36,619 nt of DNA from Candidatus Sumerlaeia bacterium (GCA_020831705.1 JAFIGB010000090.1:1-36619); one strand, 5' to 3'; numbered from the stretch's first letter, positions 10,867 to 20,977 are shown. A program made the numbers and translations. Notes: generated from the sequence alone by a model not told the origin.

Positions 10867-12147
10867 ATGGTACGCGCCATCCGACTTGCAGGGCTTTTTC
10901 CACTCCTCTTCCTTCTGGTGGCCGGGTGTTCCTCCAAAACCCCGCCGGGGCTTCCCCCGGCCCTTCAAACACACGAATTTCCCGAATATCTTTCCAATTA
11001 CGCCTATCAGCTCCACGCCGATGGGGAACGGAACTGGGTCCTGCATCTCAACGAAATGGCCCTTCATGCCATGCGTCGTGGAGATCGCGAATATGCCAAG
11101 CTGTATCTCGACGAGGCCCTGCTTCAAATTTCCGATGTCTTCGGGAACGACCCGGCAGCATCCCGGGCGCGGCAGGTCTGGTTTGGAGAAGATGCCAAGC
11201 TGTTCAAGGGCGATCCCTATGAACGGTCGATGACGTTCTTTTACCGAGGCATTCTGTACATGCAGGACGGCGACTGGAGCAATGCACGGGCAGCCTTTCG
11301 CGGCGCGAATTTCCAGGATCAATTCGCCGAGGAGGAGCAACATCGCTCGGACTGGACGATCTTCGATTACCTCATCGCGGCCTGCGAGGTCCAACTTGGA
11401 GAAGGGCTCAACGCTCGGGAAACCTGGCGCCTTGGTGAGCGGAATTATCACCAGACCATGGAGACCTACCAGGAAGCGGGGATTCGATATTTCCCCTTTC
11501 GCCCGGATGAGCTGCGACCGGTCAGCCGTGATGACAACCTGCTGGTAATTGTTCAGACGGGAACCCACCCGAGGAAGGTTGCCACCAGTGCTTACGGGTC
11601 CCTGCTTTCCTACCGCCGTGGACCCTCGCCGGTCCCGGCGGCATCAGTCCGTATCGGAAATGATAATTGGCAGCAGGCAATATTCACTGATTCCGTTTAT
11701 TTTCAGGCAACAACCCGTGGCGGGCGGTACTTCGATCATATCGCGGGGCGTAAGGTTTTCTTCAAGGATACAGCCGGATATGCCAGCACGGCAGCGATGA
11801 TTGCCGGTTTTGGCTCGCTGTTGTTCGGCGCCAATGATGAGGCCATGATTCTCGGTGTTGCCCTGATTGGGCTGGCCTACGGCCTTGCACTTGTCAGCGA
11901 AATGATCAACCCCGCCGCCGACACCCGGACCTGGCGCGGATTGCCGGATGCATTGGGTATATTCCCCGCCAGTGTGGAGGATGAAAAAGCCACGATCAGC
12001 GTTCGCCATGCTGGAGGAAGAATGGCCCAGGCCGAAGTACCCCTGCCCCCTCCCGGGACCGGATTGAGCGTGGTTCTCCAATTCCAGGGGAATAATTCCT
12101 TCCTTCTGGCCCCAGATTCCGCCCCCCGCCGGTCATTGGTGCCATGA
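10867..12147 (+). CDS. Putative lipoprotein with TPR-like N-terminal region, unknown function
   Basis: Lipobox LLFLLVAGCSSK near the N-terminus; the listed ORF start at 10819 is likely too far upstream. Helical repeat-like region (REYAKLYLDEALLQISDVF, MQDGDWSNARAAFRGANF) and hydrophobic segments. Confidence 0.65.
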   Translation: MVRAIRLAGLFPLLFLLVAGCSSKTPPGLPPALQTHEFPEYLSNYAYQLHADGERNWVLHLNEMALHAMRRGDREYAKLYLDEALLQISDVFGNDPAASRARQVWFGEDAKLFKGDPYERSMTFFYRGILYMQDGDWSNARAAFRGANFQDQFAEEEQHRSDWTIFDYLIAACEVQLGEGLNARETWRLGERNYHQTMETYQEAGIRYFPFRPDELRPVSRDDNLLVIVQTGTHPRKVATSAYGSLLSYRRGPSPVPAASVRIGNDNWQQAIFTDSVYFQATTRGGRYFDHIAGRKVFFKDTAGYASTAAMIAGFGSLLFGANDEAMILGVALIGLAYGLALVSEMINPAADTRTWRGLPDALGIFPASVEDEKATISVRHAGGRMAQAEVPLPPPGTGLSVVLQFQGNNSFLLAPDSAPRRSLVP

Positions 12148-12234
12148 CACGAAATGCTCTCACCCCTTGCGTTGGTTCGGCGAATTTAACATGCTTTCCC
12201 AAGGTTTGATCACCCCCCGAGGTAACCGGCATCC

Positions 12235-13344
12235 ATGGCTCCTGATTCGTTCACCGTTTCCCTGACAGGCAACGAGGTTTCCCTCTCTCCGGAGGAAATC
12301 GAGCGGGAGCTTTCCTCGATGTGGAAGCCACTCGACGAGGCGGAGGGGGCCAGTATCGCCCGGATGGTCCTCGCCAATGTCATTTGGCTGGGTTCGAGTG
12401 CGGACCTGCCCCGTGCGCAGCGAATCATTCAAAAAGTGGTTCCCCGCTACCCATGCCGTCTGTTCCTTCTTGAATTTAACGAGAAGGAGGAGGGCACCAC
12501 TCCCCGGGCCAATGTGAGCGCCCAATGCTTCCGGCCCCGGGTCGGCGAAGTGCCCGTCTGTTGCGAGTTGATTCACCTGACCTTCGGTCCGAAATCGGCC
12601 CGCCATATACGGGGATCGGTTTCCCCGCTCCTTCTTGGGGACATCCAGACAATTCTGTGGCTTTCGCTGGCGGACGAAAACTTCTCCCATTTGGGGGATC
12701 TTCAGGGGATGGTGGACCGCACCATCGCCATGGAAATGCGGTCACCCTCCCCCGCCGAGCATCTCCGGCGCTGTGTGTCCGGGGAGCATCCCACGTTTGA
12801 TCTTTCATGGTTTCGCATTATGCCGCTGCGGGAGCAAATCGCGGCGTTCTTCGATGATTCCGCAAACAACTTTGACCTTCAGGGCATCAAGTCGGTGCGT
12901 CTCACCGTAACGAGCCAATGCACCTTCCCCCAGCTTCCCCTCTTTGTGGCCGGATTGCTGACGGGTTGGTTTGGATCACGGCTTGGGTGGGTTCCCAAGG
13001 GGGGGAACATCAAGGGGTACCGCTATGAGGCGGGCGACCGGGTGCTGACGGTGTCCCTGGCGGAGTGCGACGAAAAGGTGTCCAAAGGCCTGAGCGGTTT
13101 TCGGGGTCTTGAAATGGAGGACACTGAGGGGCGGGTGTTTCACCTTACACTGAGTCCGGAGGACTCCCAGCTGACGCTTCGCATCCTCCGTGACGACGTG
13201 GTGGAGGCTTCACGAATCACCAATGTGCGGGAGATGCGGGGATGGGAATCACTGGGACGTGCCCTCAATGCCCCGCCACCGGCGCAATACTTCCGCCGGG
13301 CTGCCAATCTGGCGATTCCGCTCCTTGAGCATTACTGCCCCTGA
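12235..13344 (+). CDS. OpcA-like (glucose-6-phosphate dehydrogenase assembly protein family)
   Basis: Layout resembles OpcA: ARMVLANVIW…PRYPCRLFLLEF…ANVSAQCFRP…VPVCCELIHLTF…SVSPLLLGDIQTILWLS…; C-terminal domain also compatible. Confidence 0.7.
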   Translation: MAPDSFTVSLTGNEVSLSPEEIERELSSMWKPLDEAEGASIARMVLANVIWLGSSADLPRAQRIIQKVVPRYPCRLFLLEFNEKEEGTTPRANVSAQCFRPRVGEVPVCCELIHLTFGPKSARHIRGSVSPLLLGDIQTILWLSLADENFSHLGDLQGMVDRTIAMEMRSPSPAEHLRRCVSGEHPTFDLSWFRIMPLREQIAAFFDDSANNFDLQGIKSVRLTVTSQCTFPQLPLFVAGLLTGWFGSRLGWVPKGGNIKGYRYEAGDRVLTVSLAECDEKVSKGLSGFRGLEMEDTEGRVFHLTLSPEDSQLTLRILRDDVVEASRITNVREMRGWESLGRALNAPPPAQYFRRAANLAIPLLEHYCP

Positions 13345-13375
13345 TAAATTGTGTGTTGAAATTCGGGCGACCAAT

Positions 13376-14425
13376 TCAGTCGCTGGTACTGACCATCTCG
13401 ATGGTGGCGCTGGATCCGTCGCGACGGCCCATCTCCTTGCCCTTCTTGACCGAGCTTTCCTTGTCCAAAAGGCGCCCGAAAGCGAGACGGCCGGAATTCG
13501 TCTGCATCATGCTGATAATCGTGATGGTAACTGCATTCCCGATGTAGCTCCGGGCATCGTCGACGACGACCATGGTGCCATCCTCCAGATACCCGACGCC
13601 CTGATCGGCGTCCTTCCCCTCGCGGGTAATGTTGATGACGAGTTGATCCCCAACACTGAGGTTGGGTCGCAGGGCCGCCGAGAGGGTGTTGATATTGAGG
13701 GCACGCACCTGATGGAGAATGGCGACCTTGGCCAGATTGTAGTCCGTCGTCAGGATGGTGGCGCCGATTTCCTTGGCCAGGGCGATGAGCTTGCTGTCGA
13801 CCCCCTGAATTTCAGGATAATCCTTATCAAAGAGCTGATAGGGAATTGAGTCCCGGTAATTTTCGAGGTTTTCCAGCCCCCGTCGCCCCACATGGCGGCG
13901 CTGGGGATCGCTTGAATCGGAAAGAATCTGCAGCTCCTCCACGACGAAATTGGGAACGAGCGGATTGCGTGTGATGAAACCGAGTTCATACAGTTCCTTG
14001 ATCCGGCCATCAATGATGACAGATGTATCAAGAAGGACGGAATCCTCCTTGGGCGAGGTGATGAAAAACCTAAGGCGGGAAAGGGAAACACGGTCGGCAT
14101 TTCGGAGGGCGAGGATGATACCGAAATACATGAAGAAGAGATTGAAGGCAGCGCGGGCAGCATCCTGACCGCCAAGCATGTTTGGAGGGAATGTATCGTA
14201 GAAAAGCCGGGAAAACGCGAGGCCGGCGAAGGCACCAAGACCCGTCAAGAGGATCACCTTGCCGGAAAGAACCCGGGTGGCGTATTCAAGGGCCACAATG
14301 AAGAGGGAAAGCAGTAACGCAATTGCGGAGAATTCCAGTCCCTTGCCGTCAAACTTACCGACCCAATAACCGCAAAGGGTCAGGGTCAAAACAAATAGGA
14401 CACGGATCATCCAGATGGGTTGCAT
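13376..14425 (-). CDS. PIN/TRAM domain integral membrane protein (YacL family)
   Basis: N-terminal TM helices, PIN motif VLLDTSVIIDGRIKELYELGF, ATILTTDYNLAKVA, C-terminal TRAM region (LVINITREGKDADQGVGYLEDGTMVVVDDARSYIG). Confidence 0.93.
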   Translation of the reverse strand: MQPIWMIRVLFVLTLTLCGYWVGKFDGKGLEFSAIALLLSLFIVALEYATRVLSGKVILLTGLGAFAGLAFSRLFYDTFPPNMLGGQDAARAAFNLFFMYFGIILALRNADRVSLSRLRFFITSPKEDSVLLDTSVIIDGRIKELYELGFITRNPLVPNFVVEELQILSDSSDPQRRHVGRRGLENLENYRDSIPYQLFDKDYPEIQGVDSKLIALAKEIGATILTTDYNLAKVAILHQVRALNINTLSAALRPNLSVGDQLVINITREGKDADQGVGYLEDGTMVVVDDARSYIGNAVTITIISMMQTNSGRLAFGRLLDKESSVKKGKEMGRRDGSSATIEMVSTSD

Positions 14426-14448
14426 TATCCCGCTTTCACTCGAAGGGA

Positions 14449-14467
14449 GGGCCTGAGAATCAGGCCC
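14449..14467. promoter_or_regulatory. GC-rich hairpin upstream of the PIN-TRAM gene
   Basis: Perfect inverted repeat GGGCCTGA-gaa-TCAGGCCC, 24 nt upstream of the minus-strand ATG. Confidence 0.45.
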
Positions 14468-14734
14468 GGAGGCCGCATTCCTGACCCCCAGTCCAAAAAC
14501 CGCCCGTACCCTATGAAATGACCCGTCCGAAATGCAATCAGTTTGATTGATTTGACCAATTCGATGTTTCAGTTTCTTCGGGGGCGCTTTATCGGGGTTT
14601 CCCCGTCAGGATTGAGTGCGGTTTCCTGAATCTTCGCCACCAGCTGAGGAGTGCCCTTGCGCGGGGGCCGTTCCTTGGGAAACGCTGGGGTAACCGGCAT
14701 GCCCGGAACATTCCACCGGTCACCTCCAACAACC

Positions 14735-17224
14735 ATGGATCCCAAAACCCGCGACGTCCTTGAATTCAATCTGGTCATTGACCGCATTGCGGGTTGGGCC
14801 ACCTCGTCGTTGGGGCGGGAATATCTCCTTGCCATGGAGCCCGCCACTTCCGCGGTGACGATCGAGGAACGAACGGCGCCCCTGCGCGACCTGATGCTCA
14901 TCGCCACGTCCAGCCAATCCCGGGTCCCGCTCGGTGGATTGTTCGATCCCCGGGAACTGCTCAAAGCGGCACGGGTTGAGGGAAGCTCCCTTGAGGAGGA
15001 ACATTGGCCCCGGCTGGGACGTGTCATGCGCCTCATTTCGGATTTGGTGCGTTTCCGGGAACACAGCCGGGAGAAGTACCCCGCGCTGGCGCGGATGCTT
15101 CTCGATCTGGAGGTTCCCGAGGATCTCCTTCGCCGCATTGAGCGGTCCTTCGACAACGACGGGAAATTACGTGATGATGCGTCCCCGGGTCTTGCTGCTG
15201 CCCGCCGGCAACTTCGCTCCGGGGAGCAGCGGTTGCTTCGCACCGTCAACCGGATGACGAGTGAATTGAATCAGCGCGGCCTGCTTCAGGATAACTTTTC
15301 CACGGTGCGCTCCGGTCGCCATGTGGTTCCGGTCAAGGCTGGTTCAAAGGGGCGGGTTGCGGGAATTGTTCATGGTGGCTCGGCAAGTGGGGAAACCTTC
15401 TACGTGGAGCCGCTGGAGATCATCGAGGCCACCAACGAGGTGGAGCTCCATCGGGAGGAGGAGCGCCGCCAGGTTTTCCTGTTCCTCCGGGAACTGACCA
15501 CCGACCTGCGGCCATGGATTCCGATGCTGGAGGCGATGACCGCCATTCTCGCCCGCCTGGATGGGTTGGAGGCGATGGCACGCCTTTCCGCCGCGAAGGG
15601 ATGGAATCTGCCGCTGGTGGAAGAAAAGGGCACCCTGCGTCTGTTCAAAGCCCATCACCCGCTGTTGCAGCTCCAGCCCGAGAAAAACAGCGTTCCGGTG
15701 ACGATCCTGCTGGATCGCAATGACCGCTGCATAGTCCTTTCCGGCCCCAACGCGGGGGGAAAAACGACCATGATGAAAACGGTCGGGCTGCTGGCGGCCC
15801 TCGCCCTGTGCGGTTGCCCCGTACCTGCCGCGCCCGGCTCGACACTTCCCGTTTTCTCCACCGTCCTCGCCGACATTGGCGACCAGCAGGATATTGAGCA
15901 GGGAATCTCCACCTTCTCAGGCCACATGCGGCGCATTCGTGAAATATGGAGCAAGGCCCCCGGAGGAGCGTTGGTCCTCCTCGATGAACTGGGTACCGGC
16001 ACCGACCCCCATGAGGGAGGCGCCCTGGCCCTTGCCCTCCTTGAGGGATTTGCAGATCGCGCCCGCCTGACGCTGACCACCAGCCATCTCGATCCCGTCA
16101 AAACGTGGGCCGAGGAAACCACCGGGATCAGAAATGCCTCGTTTTCCCTGGACGGTTCCACGGGCGAGCCAACCTTCCGCCTGCGTCTTGATGTGCCCGG
16201 CGCCAGCGAGGCCCTGGAGCTTGCGCGGCGTGAACGTCTCCCCGCCACCTTGCTGGATCGTGCGCGGGAATTGGTGGGTGAACGCCATCTGCGCATGGGG
16301 GAGATGCTCCGGCGAATTGAGGAGCGCGAGCAGCAGTTGGCCGCGCTGACCCGCGAAGCCGAGGCCCGGGCAAAAGCCCTGGAGGAGCAGGAGCAACTCG
16401 TCCGCGCCCGGGCGGACCTCCTGCGCGATGAACGGCGGGAAATGCGGGAAAAACGGCTGGTGGAGGAGGAACGCGCCATTGAGACCGTCCGCGAGCGCAT
16501 TGAAAAACTGATCTCCGACCTTCCGAGCGTGGAGGATCTAAATCGCCGGAAGGAAATGCTCATCCGGGCCAGGGAGGAGGCCCTGCGCGAACGGGAATTA
16601 CGGGGGGGCGAGCGCCGCCGCCTGGCGGAACAACTTCAGTCAGCGGGGGAATTTTGCACGGGGCAGAAGGTCTTTGTCGCCTCCTTCGGACAATGGGGGG
16701 AAATCCTCGAAATCGACACCCCCCGCGACCGCGCCCGGGTGCTTGTCGGCAGGCTGGAGGCATGGGCGGCCACGGGTGACCTCCTGGACCACGATCCCGG
16801 CGAGCGCCGCAGCGCCCAGCGGCAGCTTTCCCGCGACATCGAGGAATCGATCACCCGCAAGGGGAAGCGAAAGAAGAAGTTCAAGGACATCAAGGGCGCC
16901 CTCCGTTCGGCAAATGTGGAGGAATCGGAGGCCCGGGAACGCAAGCATTCCGGAGCAGTCATCACGAAGTCCGTCGTCCGGTTGAATACCATGGAACTGG
17001 ACCTCCATGGGCACCGCGTCGAGGAGGCGCTTGAGAAACTCGACCGCTTTCTGGACAAGGCCCTTCTGTCGGATTATCCATGGGTGAGAATTTGCCACGG
17101 CACGGGGACGGGCCGCCTTTATCGCGCCGTTCATGAATTCCTGAAAAAACACCCGAGCGTCAAAAAATATCGATTCGGCACCCCCGAGGAGGGCGGTGGA
17201 GGCATGACGATTGTCGAATTGTAG
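14735..17224 (+). CDS. mutS2: Endonuclease MutS2
   Basis: Start at MDPKTRDVLEFNLVIDRI; Walker A LSGPNAGGKTTMMKTVG; STFSGHMRRI; LVLLDELGTGTDPHEGGALA; C-terminal Smr domain LDLHGHRVEEALEKLDRFLDKAL…ICHGTGTGRLYRAVHEFL. Confidence 0.96.
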   Translation: MDPKTRDVLEFNLVIDRIAGWATSSLGREYLLAMEPATSAVTIEERTAPLRDLMLIATSSQSRVPLGGLFDPRELLKAARVEGSSLEEEHWPRLGRVMRLISDLVRFREHSREKYPALARMLLDLEVPEDLLRRIERSFDNDGKLRDDASPGLAAARRQLRSGEQRLLRTVNRMTSELNQRGLLQDNFSTVRSGRHVVPVKAGSKGRVAGIVHGGSASGETFYVEPLEIIEATNEVELHREEERRQVFLFLRELTTDLRPWIPMLEAMTAILARLDGLEAMARLSAAKGWNLPLVEEKGTLRLFKAHHPLLQLQPEKNSVPVTILLDRNDRCIVLSGPNAGGKTTMMKTVGLLAALALCGCPVPAAPGSTLPVFSTVLADIGDQQDIEQGISTFSGHMRRIREIWSKAPGGALVLLDELGTGTDPHEGGALALALLEGFADRARLTLTTSHLDPVKTWAEETTGIRNASFSLDGSTGEPTFRLRLDVPGASEALELARRERLPATLLDRARELVGERHLRMGEMLRRIEEREQQLAALTREAEARAKALEEQEQLVRARADLLRDERREMREKRLVEEERAIETVRERIEKLISDLPSVEDLNRRKEMLIRAREEALRERELRGGERRRLAEQLQSAGEFCTGQKVFVASFGQWGEILEIDTPRDRARVLVGRLEAWAATGDLLDHDPGERRSAQRQLSRDIEESITRKGKRKKKFKDIKGALRSANVEESEARERKHSGAVITKSVVRLNTMELDLHGHRVEEALEKLDRFLDKALLSDYPWVRICHGTGTGRLYRAVHEFLKKHPSVKKYRFGTPEEGGGGMTIVEL

Positions 17225-17341
17225 GGGCATGGTGCAGTCACGCCCGCATGATTGTCGGAAGTCTTTTTCCCCTCGACCCCAGCAACCAGCCCCTGCGACC
17301 CTTTCCTTTGAAGTGGAAATCTACTGGCAGAATCCTCCAGC

Positions 17342-18178
17342 ATGATCAATATCGGGACAAAATCAAAACTCCAGCTTCCCCCCCTGCCCACCGACCGTGA
17401 AATCACCCTTTCCATCGTGATCCCTGTCTATAACGAGGCCTCCACCATTGCGGAGTTGCTTCGCTATGTTGCCGATGCACCGGCAGCGGGCCTGCGCAAG
17501 GAGATGATCATCGTCAATGACTGCTCCACCGACGGCACCCGCGAGGCCCTGGAAGAGGCCCTTCCCGCATTGGAAAAGGAGTACCCGCGCATCGGCTTCC
17601 GGGCGTTCCACCACCCCGTGAACCGGGGGAAGGGGGCGGCCCTGCGCACGGGATTCTCCCATGTGGCCGGGGACATCGTCATCATTCAGGACGCAGACCA
17701 CGAATACGACCCCAACGAGTACGACAAGCTCCTCCAACCGATCCTTGCCGGGCGCGCCGATGCCTGCTTTGGATCGCGCTTTCTCGGGGGCGACACCCAC
17801 CGAGTCCTCTATTTTTATCATTACCTCGGGAATCGATTCCTGACCCTTTTCAGCAACGTCTTTACCGACCTGAACCTGACGGACATGGAGACCTGCTACA
17901 AGATGTTCCGCGCCGAGGTGCTCGACAACATCACGCTGGTGGAGGACCGATTTGGATTCGAACCGGAATTCACCCAGAAGCTCGCCCGCCTCAACATTCG
18001 TATATACGAAACAGGGATTTCCTATTACGGCAGGAGCTACGACGAGGGGAAGAAGATCGGCTGGAAGGATGGGGTGCGGGCGATCTACTGCATTCTCAAG
18101 TACGGCCTGACAAACAAGCAGGGCCGCCCGGTGCGCGGAAAAAAACGGCGCAGGGCCCGGATTTCCAACGACGGCTGA
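17342..18178 (+). CDS. Glycosyltransferase family 2 (dolichyl-phosphate mannose synthase-like)
   Basis: LSIVIPVYNEASTIAELL, IIVNDCSTDGT, NRGKGAALRTGF, IQDADHEYDPNEY, TDMETCYKMFR, YYGRSYDEGKKIGWKDG. Confidence 0.94.
   Translation: MINIGTKSKLQLPPLPTDREITLSIVIPVYNEASTIAELLRYVADAPAAGLRKEMIIVNDCSTDGTREALEEALPALEKEYPRIGFRAFHHPVNRGKGAALRTGFSHVAGDIVIIQDADHEYDPNEYDKLLQPILAGRADACFGSRFLGGDTHRVLYFYHYLGNRFLTLFSNVFTDLNLTDMETCYKMFRAEVLDNITLVEDRFGFEPEFTQKLARLNIRIYETGISYYGRSYDEGKKIGWKDGVRAIYCILKYGLTNKQGRPVRGKKRRRARISNDG
17997..18010. repeat. 14-bp perfect palindrome TTCGTATATACGAA
   Basis: Self-complementary; contains GTATATAC; lies within the GT2 gene. Confidence 0.7.
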
Positions 18179-18187
18179 TAGACATTC

Positions 18188-20647
18188 CTACCATCGCGTG
18201 GCGGACACGGTCCATCCTCCCCGGCGATGTATATCCACCCGGATGGTCCCATCGAGATCGGTGCGGCGAACTTCCGCGCCAACGGCGTCCAATCGGTCCA
18301 GAACCTCCTGATGCGGATGCCCGTAGGTATTGTTCCTCCCACAACTGATAAGTGCCAGGCTGGGTTGCACGTGTTCCAGAAAGAGCATGGTGGAGGATCC
18401 CCGCGATCCATGATGGGCCGCCAGGGCGATGTCACTTCGAAGGGCCTCCCCGTATTCGTCGACCATGTCGCGCTCGGCAGCGGACTCCGCATCCCCGGTC
18501 AGCAGGATCGTGGTGCCTCCGAAGGTTGTCTGTACAACGATGGAGGCGTCGTTTCTTGACAAGTCCCCCTCAATGAAGGGACCGGTGGGATGAAGAACGT
18601 CGAAGACGAGGCTGTTCCCGAGGGGAATGCGGGCGCCACGCCGTATGGTTGCCACCGGTTGATCCAACTGGGCGACAACATCACCGAGGGACTCAAAGAT
18701 ACGGGTTCCCGCAAGCCCTCCGTTCACAAGTAATTTATGCGTGGGTATTTCCCGCAGGACCGAGGGGAGCCCCGCGATGTGGTCCGCATCAGCGTGGGTG
18801 GCGATCACCCAGTCCAACTCCTTCACCCCCCGCGAGCGCAACATGTCGGGCAGCAGCCACGACGTTCCCGCCGGGCCGCCGTCTATCAGGGCGAATCTTC
18901 CATCGGGGGAGCGCACCAGAATGGCGTCGCCCTGGCCGACATCGAGAACCCAGATTCGCATCGATCCCGGAAGTTGGCCCCAAAGGGGAATCCAGATAAA
19001 GACCAACAGCAATACCAGCCCCCCCGGCATGAAGGCCCACGCCGACCGCCGTGGCTGGCTGAAATGATGATGGCGGTTCCATTCGGAGAACCAGACCGTC
19101 CCATAAAAGAGGAAAACAAGAAACAGGGGCCATGGTGGCGTGGAAAGGGCCGCGAAGGGAAGGCCCGCCAGGACATCCGCTCCCCACGCCAGAAGCTCCA
19201 GGGGAGCGACGAGGACCTTCATCGCCGCGGTTGCTCCCCATGGAAAAGCAAGGCCGAGAAGGAAGAGGAGGAACGTCGCCTTGATGCAAATGGCCGCGAG
19301 GGAAAGGAGAAAAAGATTCGCAATGGGGGCGACGAGGGAGACCTCGCCAAAGCGTCCCGCAAGGACGGGTGACAGCAGCAATTGAATCACGGCACTGATG
19401 GCCAAAATCTGGGTGGAGCGAATGACAATCTCCCCCCGCCACCCCCAACCAACACGTTTCCCCAGCGACTTGCGCAATTCGTTGAGCCAGGGAGCGGAAA
19501 GAAAGATGGCCACCATGCAAAGGAAGGTCATCTGAAAGTCGACCTGCCAAAGGGAACGGGGCCAAAGAAGGAGCAACCCCATGCCCGCCGCACCAAGGGC
19601 TCCGAGGGGATCCAGGGGGCGGCGCAAGACCTCGCGAAAGTCGAAAAGAAACAAGAGAAGGGCCGCCCGCAGGACGCTCGCCTTCCAACCCACAAGGGTG
19701 GCGAACATGATTAAAAACAGGGACAGCAATATAAGACGCCACCAAACCGGCACCCCCATCAACCGCATTGCGCCAAGAAACAACCCACCCACAAGGGCCG
19801 TGTGTATTCCGGAAACGGCAAAGATATGCATCAAGCCCGCCCGGCGAAATGACACGCGCTGATCGGCGGTCAGGTTGCCCGTCCTCCCAAGGGTCATTGC
19901 GGACAACAAGCCGGCCTGTTGATTTGGAAGTGCGAAGAACATCCAGGCCTCGGCCCTGTTACCCAGATTCCAGGAAAACCGGGCGAGGCGACCGGGCGAC
20001 AGAACGGAATGGTCCTTCGCCATCGATTGTATATCCCGCGCACGAAGCAGCAGTACCGCACCACGGTCGGAATACCACCCCCACTGCTCGCTCCCGATGC
20101 CACCCCGCGGGAGCTCCAGCACCTCCCCCACCGCCCGGATTTCATCGCCGGGAATCAGGGGTCGCAACTCCCTGTCATGGGTTGCATCCCCGGCAACACG
20201 CACGATCACCGGAGCGGGAATCGTTGCCGTCATGCCCCGTGTATCCAATTGGGATCCGGCTGCGAGGGTGAACGTCCAGTGGGTCGCCGACCGGGCAGGC
20301 ATGCGCGCGAGGGTTCCGCGGATCTCCCCGAGAGGAGTCCCCCCGTCAGCGAGATAAGTCACGATCCCCGCAGCGACACCATCACGGGCAATCAGGCGGG
20401 AAGTTTGCCACCCACCAACCGCAGCTACAAGAACACAAAAGACCATCGGGAAGATGGGGGAACGGACCCTGAACAGGAGCATCAATGCCGTGGAAAGGGC
20501 AATCAGCGCGAGCCATACAACCTCGGGCACGCCGAGGGTTTTTGACATCAGATGCCCGGCAACAAGGGCCAACAACCCCACCATCCCCGGCCTTGCCAGG
20601 GAGACATGCACGGCTTTCACATCCAATGACTTCCTCTGCTCGCTCAT
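18188..20647 (-). CDS. comEC: ComEC/Rec2 family DNA-uptake channel protein
   Basis: N-terminal membrane/OB region, Competence domain (HIFAVSGIHTALVGGLFL), C-terminal metallo-β-lactamase-like domain (LDVGQGDAILVRSPDGRFALIDGG, THADADHIAGLPSVL, LTGDAES, AAHHGSRGSS). Confidence 0.95.
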   Translation of the reverse strand: MSEQRKSLDVKAVHVSLARPGMVGLLALVAGHLMSKTLGVPEVVWLALIALSTALMLLFRVRSPIFPMVFCVLVAAVGGWQTSRLIARDGVAAGIVTYLADGGTPLGEIRGTLARMPARSATHWTFTLAAGSQLDTRGMTATIPAPVIVRVAGDATHDRELRPLIPGDEIRAVGEVLELPRGGIGSEQWGWYSDRGAVLLLRARDIQSMAKDHSVLSPGRLARFSWNLGNRAEAWMFFALPNQQAGLLSAMTLGRTGNLTADQRVSFRRAGLMHIFAVSGIHTALVGGLFLGAMRLMGVPVWWRLILLSLFLIMFATLVGWKASVLRAALLLFLFDFREVLRRPLDPLGALGAAGMGLLLLWPRSLWQVDFQMTFLCMVAIFLSAPWLNELRKSLGKRVGWGWRGEIVIRSTQILAISAVIQLLLSPVLAGRFGEVSLVAPIANLFLLSLAAICIKATFLLFLLGLAFPWGATAAMKVLVAPLELLAWGADVLAGLPFAALSTPPWPLFLVFLFYGTVWFSEWNRHHHFSQPRRSAWAFMPGGLVLLLVFIWIPLWGQLPGSMRIWVLDVGQGDAILVRSPDGRFALIDGGPAGTSWLLPDMLRSRGVKELDWVIATHADADHIAGLPSVLREIPTHKLLVNGGLAGTRIFESLGDVVAQLDQPVATIRRGARIPLGNSLVFDVLHPTGPFIEGDLSRNDASIVVQTTFGGTTILLTGDAESAAERDMVDEYGEALRSDIALAAHHGSRGSSTMLFLEHVQPSLALISCGRNNTYGHPHQEVLDRLDAVGAEVRRTDLDGTIRVDIHRRGGWTVSATRW

Positions 20648-20977
20648 GAAGCACCCAAGAAATCAACTTTGCTTCGTTCATGTTCGACCAGTTCCATGGG
20701 ATGCTCAAGGGGAGAAGTGCCTCCCCGAATTTCAATGATCACTGAGACCGCTTTACCATCAGGAAGTGATGGCGAACGCCTTGTGCATGAATTACGATAA
20801 TGATGAGTGAATTGCGGGGGATCCTGAAATCCACAGGGAACATTCCGGGAGGATGGTCCGCCGGGGAATATTCCAAATCACCGGGACCGATTCGTGATTC
20901 TTCAATGGTATATTGCCCCTGAACAACCTTCGAGTGTTAACTTTTTTTGTAGTAATACCATATAAGGAGCCGGGAAA

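Noticed and set aside
10129-11568. 479-aa minus-strand ORF spanning purH and the following lipoprotein gene
   Set aside because: Covers the purH coding region and has no recognisable motifs; shadow ORF.
13367-13383. GCGAC-caattca-GTCGC hairpin at the opcA/PIN-TRAM convergent junction
   Set aside because: Short stem overlapping the stop codon of the minus gene, no T-tract; could be chance.
15655-16563. 302-aa Ser/Arg-rich minus-strand ORF opposite mutS2
   Set aside because: Low-complexity Ser/Arg composition typical of antisense translation of a GC-rich gene.
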